From Lingula anatina (lineage: Eukaryota > Brachiopoda > Lingulata > Lingulida > Lingulidae): a DNA stretch of 64,000 nucleotides. A model generated the notes under the pieces. It saw nothing but the letters and a program-made list of their open reading frames with translations, had not been told where the DNA came from and did not search any database. This document shows, one piece after another, positions 58,077-64,000 of this stretch (positions within the stretch are counted from its first letter, which is position 1; every line of letters starts with the position of its first letter). The translations under genes and the position numbers were made by a program. The DNA lies in assembly GCF_001039355.2 (NCBI RefSeq), contig NW_019775408.1:322921-386920 (forward strand), read 5' to 3'.

Positions 58077-59407
58077 CTAAAATATTTTAACCATTCCTTC
58101 TAGTTCAGTTACAACGAGATGCCCTGTAGTTGGTGAAAACGCTAAAGCTGTCGGCAGGCGAAGACCGTCAGATTTGGTGGCCAGGTAGTTCAAGAAAGTT
58201 CCCTCTTGTTCGTCTAACTTCACCATGCAGATCCTATGATTCAGATGATCGGCGATGAAGATTCGCCCAAGCCCGTCACTACAGATTCCGTGCGGAGCCA
58301 TCAACTGTTCCTCTCCGTTGCCAAACCCCCCGTATCTGAACGCCTCGTGTCCCGTCGAGTTCAGCACTTGGATTGTGTTGGACCACATATCAGAGACGAT
58401 GGTCCTGGCGTTGTGGGATTCCGTTGTCAGATACATTGGACGAGCGAATGGTAGGGTCATGCCTTTACGAGCCGGTAATACCTTGACGCATTGCCCATCA
58501 GGGGTGAACACGCGTATGCGCTGCTGACCCCTGGTGGGCGGACAGTCGGTGACGACGAAACATCCGCGTTTGTCCATTGCTACACCTCGTGGATAGGCAA
58601 GGTTACTGGAATTGATGAAAAACGCACTAAAGTGACATAGGATTTGTTGATTTCTATAAAATTATAATTCTCCGTCCCATTAAGTACTAGTGTACTGTGT
58701 AATATATTTGGTGAACGCAATGCAGAAATTGCTCACCATGCAGTTTTTGAAACGCTTTGTTCTAAGATCCGATAAAAAAGAAAATATAAAAAATATTCTC
58801 ACCCTTGGCCTAACCGCCGTACAAAATGCCCCTCAGGAGTGAAAATTTTCAGGCACGATTCTTTAATGTCTGTGACAGCAAAATCACCGTCCTGCAGTGT
58901 GGCAATATCCCACGGCCCCCGGAGCAGAGAACCAGGCACCTTGCACCTGATTGTGTTGGATGAGCCACCGATTGTGTTAGAGAAGCCTCGGTCACTATCT
59001 ACCTCAGAGTCAAAGACATTGTCTGGATCGTCGTCACTTCCCACGCCGTTTGCGCTCTGATGGAGGCCCAGGGGTTTTTCTTCGAATTGCACGTCCTGTC
59101 CGAACTCCCTTTTATACTTGCCCTTTTCTGTAAACAGTTTCACGGTTTTATTCCCGCTGTCCACGACAGCAATGTCACCATTTGGGGACACCGTGACACC
59201 AGTTAGTTTCACTTCGCTTTGATCGAGCTCGGACGACGCCTTGAATTCGAGAACGTGTCGTTTCTTCCGCGTCGTCCCCGCTGATGACGTAAGCGACGGG
59301 GGATACTCGGAGCTACTGTGGTATCGAGAAGACGGTTTGGAACGTGGTTTTCGCCATCCTGCCGAGTATGTCGCAATAAAATCTATGTCACGTTCAGGAA
59401 CTGCCAT
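58077..59407 (-). CDS. NHL-repeat protein without RING or B-box
   Basis: Two exons, 59407-58803 and 58605-58077, in phase, giving 377 residues. The first about 70 residues are Ser/Arg-rich and probably disordered. NHL-type beta-propeller repeats follow: GVTVSPNGDIAVVDSGNKTV, GPWDIATLQDGDFAVTDIKE, GVAMDKRGCFVVTDC, APHGICSDGLGRIFIADHLN and TALAFSPTTGHLVVTELEG. An acidic loop (GSDDDPDNVFDSEVDSD) interrupts the propeller. The repeats resemble those of TRIM2/TRIM3/TRIM71-type proteins, but no RING, B-box or coiled coil is encoded upstream in this model. The role is probably protein or RNA binding; the function is unknown. A minus-strand AATAAA is at 57967-57972. Confidence 0.85.
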
Positions 59408-60076
59408 GTTTGTGCTTGGGTTGATTTGTCAGTGCTGCTGTAACATTTTGACACACTCAGCGAAAGGTTAGGTTCAAAGTATGTGACTGATAAAGATAAC
59501 GCACTTGATTTGCTGACAGCGATAAGATAAGGCAGCGTTGAAGCGTGGCCCCTGAGATTCGGAGGCCTTTTATTTTCCTATTGGCCGATATCGATTGATT
59601 AATAGTTATTGAGATAGTAATATACACATTTTAATACAAAATATATCACAGTTACAACGATATAAATACATGTCAATGAAATCAAATCGAGAGAGGTCAA
59701 TTTCCAAACCGAAAAATACGTTGTGAAGGTAGGAATATCGTTACCAATGCAACTTGATAACTTTTTTCTATATCAAAACGCAGTCCACAGGCTAAAAGAA
59801 CAAGTCTAGGCCTTTAAATAAACCGTGAAATTAACGAGACACCCAAATTTAAATGATAAAATGCTTCTTTCGGTACATGTAGCCTCATTTCGCCAGGCTC
59901 AGTATTAATACTGATTATAATAATATTCATTCTAAGGAGACTAAAACTCAGTTAATATTATAATTTTACACGCAAGTATAAGACAAGGAAAAAATGATTA
60001 AAACTATTTGATTTAAGTTACGTTGAAATTAAAAGTACGGAAAGACTTGAGCGCGAAATATGTGTCCAAAGTGAGC
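59408..60076. other. intergenic, NHL gene 5' flank
   Basis: This region holds the NHL gene promoter on one side and the 3' flank of the CTHRC1-like gene on the other. No coding frame or repeat was recognised. Confidence 0.4.
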
Positions 60077-60885
60077 CTAAGCCAGCTCCACCTCCTCCGC
60101 GGTCACGGAGAGAGTCGTCTCCCACCCAGTCACGGGATTTATGATTTGTCTATTGGCACAGCTCTCGCAATCTAAAGTAATGGCTAGGTTGCCCGCACCC
60201 AGACCTCTACAGATACCGCTCACTGAAACCAGAACACGTGTTATTTCAATTTATTTCAATGACGATATATTGAAATGTCAATTCTTAGGTTAATGTATAT
60301 TTAACCGAATTTTAATCAGTAAATTTTAGAAAACAGCGAAAGAATGACTCTGCAGTTTTAGTAAGACGCAACGTTCGGACGAATATAAAGGTCAGCTCTC
60401 TCGTACGTGCGCGCTATTATTATTAATGGCCAAGACGTCGCACATTAAAAGACTAGACCAACCTGAAATAGGCATCATGTGTTGATAGGTGTGAGCCTGT
60501 AAGTATAGACCATTGATATCGTGGTTCGCTTCTGGGCAAGCTCCACCATTGTACAGAAATTTCCACTTCGCGCAAGTGCCACCATTTCTGTCAAACCATT
60601 TCAAATGTATTAGAGGACTTCGTTACGAAATAAACATTTATTTTGGTTATTATCTTTTACTTGTAAAAGTGATATCGTTATCATTTACTACTTGAAATTC
60701 GTAAAGAAGATTTCTGTATTAGAAGACTTACGTAGACGTCATAGCCACACCGTTCATGTAAAGTCGTAATCCACTAGAGGCCGACATCTTTGGGTAAATA
60801 ACGCGCTGAGGAGAGATGAAATAATTACTTATTACTCAATTCAAAGTGAATAAAAACAGTCAAACTTTTTAACATCCAGTCAACT

Positions 60886-60953
<68 letters not shown>

Positions 60954-63789
60954 TCCCAAAATGAGATTTAACGCTCTATGCGGACTATTTTCGCAGATTC
61001 AGCTTAGTATTAGTATACGGGCATTAGACCAAACCAGGGAATTATATCGTTATATCGACGATATCATTCCCTGACCAAACATAGGTATAAAGCTCGCATA
61101 ACAGCAAATCACTGTTCAAAATACTTACTAAAGACGACCAAAATCTATTTGGAAAAAATATTACTTAAAATTAAAATTTCGATCGTTGTGAGAGAAGTGT
61201 TAGCTAGATATGTGATTAAAATTATGGTATAGGCCTATGGGGCGTTTACTAACTTGTGCCTACCGCCTCCCCTGGGACTCTTGCTGAATGCAATCAGATT
61301 CACTGACCAACACGCCTCCTCCTGACGTTGAGAAGAATGTACAGAACCTGGTGACTATACGAGTGTGTTGAAAACAAAAGTAGGCGATAGTCTGTTAATC
61401 TGATTGCATGCAGCGAGAGTCCCCGTGGAATTAGCGCGCACTATAGCTAGGTTAAGTTCGCACTAACTCATTTCTGAAAGGTCCAGTACTTACCACGATT
61501 TCCCCATCTCCTGTGATGTTCAGATTGTACCAGTTCCAGTAGCGAATGTTGAATACGGAATTGGGAGCTGAAATATTAAGCGTTAAAAATTACATGTATA
61601 CTTGTTCTTATCTTTATGTTTATATGCAGATCTTTAGAATAAGACAAATAACGAGGACCCCCATATACTTTTATCTGGCATTGGAAATTGGCCTAAAAAC
61701 CGGACTCTAAACTGGGTGAATTTATCTCCTTCAACATAAGCACAGTATTATACATAAGCGAAATCCTCAAGTTACCAACAAGTCTATTTTGAGTGTATGG
61801 TGAGTGTTGGATGGGTAGGTAGACAGATGAGTGGGGGTGACGATGAAATTAATAAGCTTTTTTAAGGAAACAACCTCGTGTTCCCTGTTGCCTTCTCAGC
61901 CTAATTTCTTCTACTATAATCCTGGAGGTTCCCATGTCCCCTGTCTTGGCTTCCATGCGCTGGTAGTCCCCGTGAAGGCAGTCCCCGGTGTTCAGGGCTA
62001 TCTGGTGCGATCCCGCGAGCAGGTTTTCGCATATACCCTCAACTTAAATGAGAGAATTGCTTATCAGAACATATTTTCTTTTAAAAAAATATTTTTGACT
62101 GTCATCAACATTTACAAGATCGTCCAAACTCTTCTTTTTTAAAAAAATATTTTTGAGTGTCATCAACATTTACAAGATCGTCCAAACTCTTCTTTTTAAA
62201 ATAAATATTTTTGAGTGTCATCAACATTTACAAGATTGTCCAAACTCTTCTAACTCGCATAACTTAAGGAATTATATTTTCAATAAAAAGTAGTGGGCTG
62301 CGGTCAATTAGTTTGTCCTGCAGTACCCAGCAAAAGTTTTAGCACATGACACTATTTAAAAAACAATTGGGGGGGGGGGGGGCGAAATGAAAAGAAAAGA
62401 AAATTCTTACTAATTTTAGTAATTTGCATCTCAGTGTTAGAATTGGTATCCTCCAGCCAAGCCATTGCGCCATCTATCGGTCCGGAACGGCGACATTCTT
62501 TTCCGTTGATGGTGAAGAAAAACCTTAAGCAGGCGGGTCCTTCTGCGCTCTTCTTGCCAAAAAGAGAACCTATCCATCGAAGTCTAATTGCTGTATCAGT
62601 GGGCCTCTTTAGTGAACGTAAACACCTTAACATAGAAAAACGTGGCATAAATAATTGAATATTATATATTCTATATTAAAAAATATATGTACAACTGAGG
62701 TACACTGAACAGTCAGAGAACTTCTGGTATATAAGGCTGCCTTCAGAACAGTGGACTAACTAGTCCGCGGGTCAAATATGGCGACCCACCCAAAAAGCTA
62801 AAAGACATTGAATAGATTCCCCGTGGGGAAGTATTCAACTGGGTCGGAGTCGGATCGATAGAAAGATTGCGAATGAACCCTAAGCCGCCAACTAGAAGTT
62901 AAGATCATGAGAATAAAGGAAAATTGATTTCTCTATAATCAAATTGTACGGTTGTCACACCAGCCAAGCTAAAAGAGCAATAAAATTTAGAAAGGCAAAT
63001 GCAACGAGTCATAAAATCTTGTCATGAAAACGTACTGACCATTTTTTTCTTCAATTTAATGGGCAAAAGCAAGTAAAAAGTGGGCGGTCTATGACCAAAT
63101 ATATAATTATAATACTATATTTATCTCTCACACAATTTCGGTTCAGGTATTCTTTTCTAAAACCTCTTTACCTGTAAATAGAATAGTAACAGGCTTACCG
63201 TAGCATTCAAGGTCCCGTTGTTAGTTTCATCTGCCATTGATTCAATGGAATGTTGTTTAACATTGAGTGTATTCAAGTGAGCGCATGGTGCTATAAAGAA
63301 AATAGTTTAGTTATATTTATTTCCAAAACACAAACATAACAGACTGAACTCTCTCTCTCTCTCTCATACGAGTTTGCGCACTTGTCTGAAAAAATTATAC
63401 ACAAAGCAGAACAGCTTTGTCCACGCGATCTTGCCTCGACCGCTTTCGATTTTCTTCAATGAAACAGTATTGTTATATTGTACTGAAACGTGTATATTAA
63501 AAGGACTGATAAGTTTTCAAAATAAAAAATAAAAAAATCTAGAGGAAAAAAATCAATCTGTGACCCCGGTTTATCACGGAACGTTTAAGTAACTACACCG
63601 TGTTCAGGTGAAAATTGAAGAGAACGGATTCTCAGTTACTTGTGTTGCCTCTCATGTCCACTTCCTCGACTGTCAAGCTGTCTTCTTCACTCCAACCAGT
63701 ATAGGCATCGTTACTGCGGCCGGGCAGTTGGGTTACCATGAACTTGATCCTTATCGAGCCGGCTGGGAGATTCTCACATATACCTTCAA
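60077..63789 (-). CDS. multi-module CTHRC1-like protein, 3' part (partial)
   Basis: Eight exons on the minus strand: 63789-63640, 63290-63199, 62606-62411, 62042-61875, 61567-61494, 60805-60732, 60587-60463 and 60222-60077. The joined frame gives 340 visible residues and continues past the right edge. Each module resembles the C-terminal domain of CTHRC1: a front exon, a core such as CLRFFFTINGKEC..(G)PI or CAKWKFLYNGGACPE, and a closing exon of the form (V/I)xGIC..L.AG followed by a VEE tail. One closing exon plus two full modules are visible. All module borders are phase 1. CTHRC1 is a secreted glycoprotein linked to matrix remodelling and Wnt signalling; a tandem form is unusual. Weak points are the donors at 61875 (GTTGTT) and 60463 (GTTGGT) and the acceptor at 62606. 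Two separate genes remain possible. Not seen: N-terminus, signal peptide, collagen repeat. Confidence 0.68.
60892..60948. repeat. TC then GT microsatellite
   Basis: A (TC)n tract running into (GT)n, in an intron of the CTHRC1-like gene. Confidence 0.85.
62075..62250. repeat. 58-bp tandem repeat, three copies
   Basis: The phrase GTCATCAACATTTACAAGAT recurs with a period of 58 bases at 62101, 62159 and 62217, each preceded by an A/T-rich AAATATTTTTGA segment. It is a recent minisatellite in an intron of the CTHRC1-like gene. Confidence 0.9.
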
Positions 63790-64000
63790 CTGAAAATAAT
63801 ACATTTTCAAATCAAACGTAATATCTTAGCTGTACGGATGTACCTGTATGTTTCGAGAGATTAAAAACTGAATAGCCTGGCAAGATTATGCGAAAAAGTA
63901 ACACAAACAAAGACCCCAGACACGACTCAACTAACTTCTGCTTAACTTGCAAAAGGGAGTCCAATAGCCTAATAACATGTTAGAACAAAGCGTACCGGTA

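Noticed and set aside
62352-62648. 98-codon frame starting MPRFSML as an independent small gene
   Set aside because: Its core is the CTHRC1-like module exon (62411-62606) with in-phase splice sites to neighbours; the first residues lie upstream of the acceptor.

Overview
The window is nuclear DNA from an animal. Genes are split by GT-AG introns, there are AATAAA signals, intergenic DNA is AT-rich, TC/GA, CA and ATT microsatellites are common, and inverted-repeat transposon remnants are everywhere. Secreted PAN/fibrinogen and F-type lectin proteins, a mu-type GST, NUDT5, YOD1, ASB, NHL and CTHRC1-like genes suggest a marine invertebrate. A lophotrochozoan (mollusc, brachiopod or annelid) is my best guess, but this is inference. 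No CRISPR array, rRNA or convincing tRNA was seen. Gene models were built by hand by joining exons at splice sites whose phases agree.

Layout. 0.5-2.8 kb (-): a four-exon secreted PAN/Apple plus fibrinogen-like lectin. 4.3-5.0 kb (+) and 6.9-8.0 kb (-): two convergent intronless basic coiled-coil genes that may be distant paralogs. 10.9-14.7 kb (-): an ankyrin/SOCS-box (ASB) protein. 16.6-26.1 kb (+): a complete eight-exon mu-class GST whose 7.3-kb first intron holds an antisense F-type lectin-PAN gene. 26.6-53.3 kb (+): NUDT5 (ADP-sugar pyrophosphatase), with an intronless GPCR antisense in its large intron. 55.3-56.3 kb (-): the deubiquitinase YOD1. 58.1-59.4 kb (-): an NHL-repeat protein. 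60.1-63.8 kb (-): the 3' part of a protein with at least three CTHRC1-like modules, running off the right edge.

The central event is an old tandem segmental duplication. Unit A (about 17.0-27.5 kb) and unit B (about 27.6-36.3 kb) each carry the antisense F-type lectin, the 3' end of the GST gene and the first two exons of NUDT5. The units then diverged. A gained a Tc1 fragment, a hAT-like element and a piggyBac-like MITE. B gained a TIR element (containing an assembly gap) and a hAT-like element, and lost GST exons 2-6. The two lectin copies decayed in complementary ways: A keeps its PAN domain but has lost key residues of the fucose-binding motif, while B keeps the motif but its PAN exon has two in-frame stops.

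Other points of note are two alternative NUDT5 terminal exons, an orphan orotate phosphoribosyltransferase exon ending at a single N next to a transposon end (a possible misjoin), and the multi-module CTHRC1-like gene with symmetrical phase-1 module borders.
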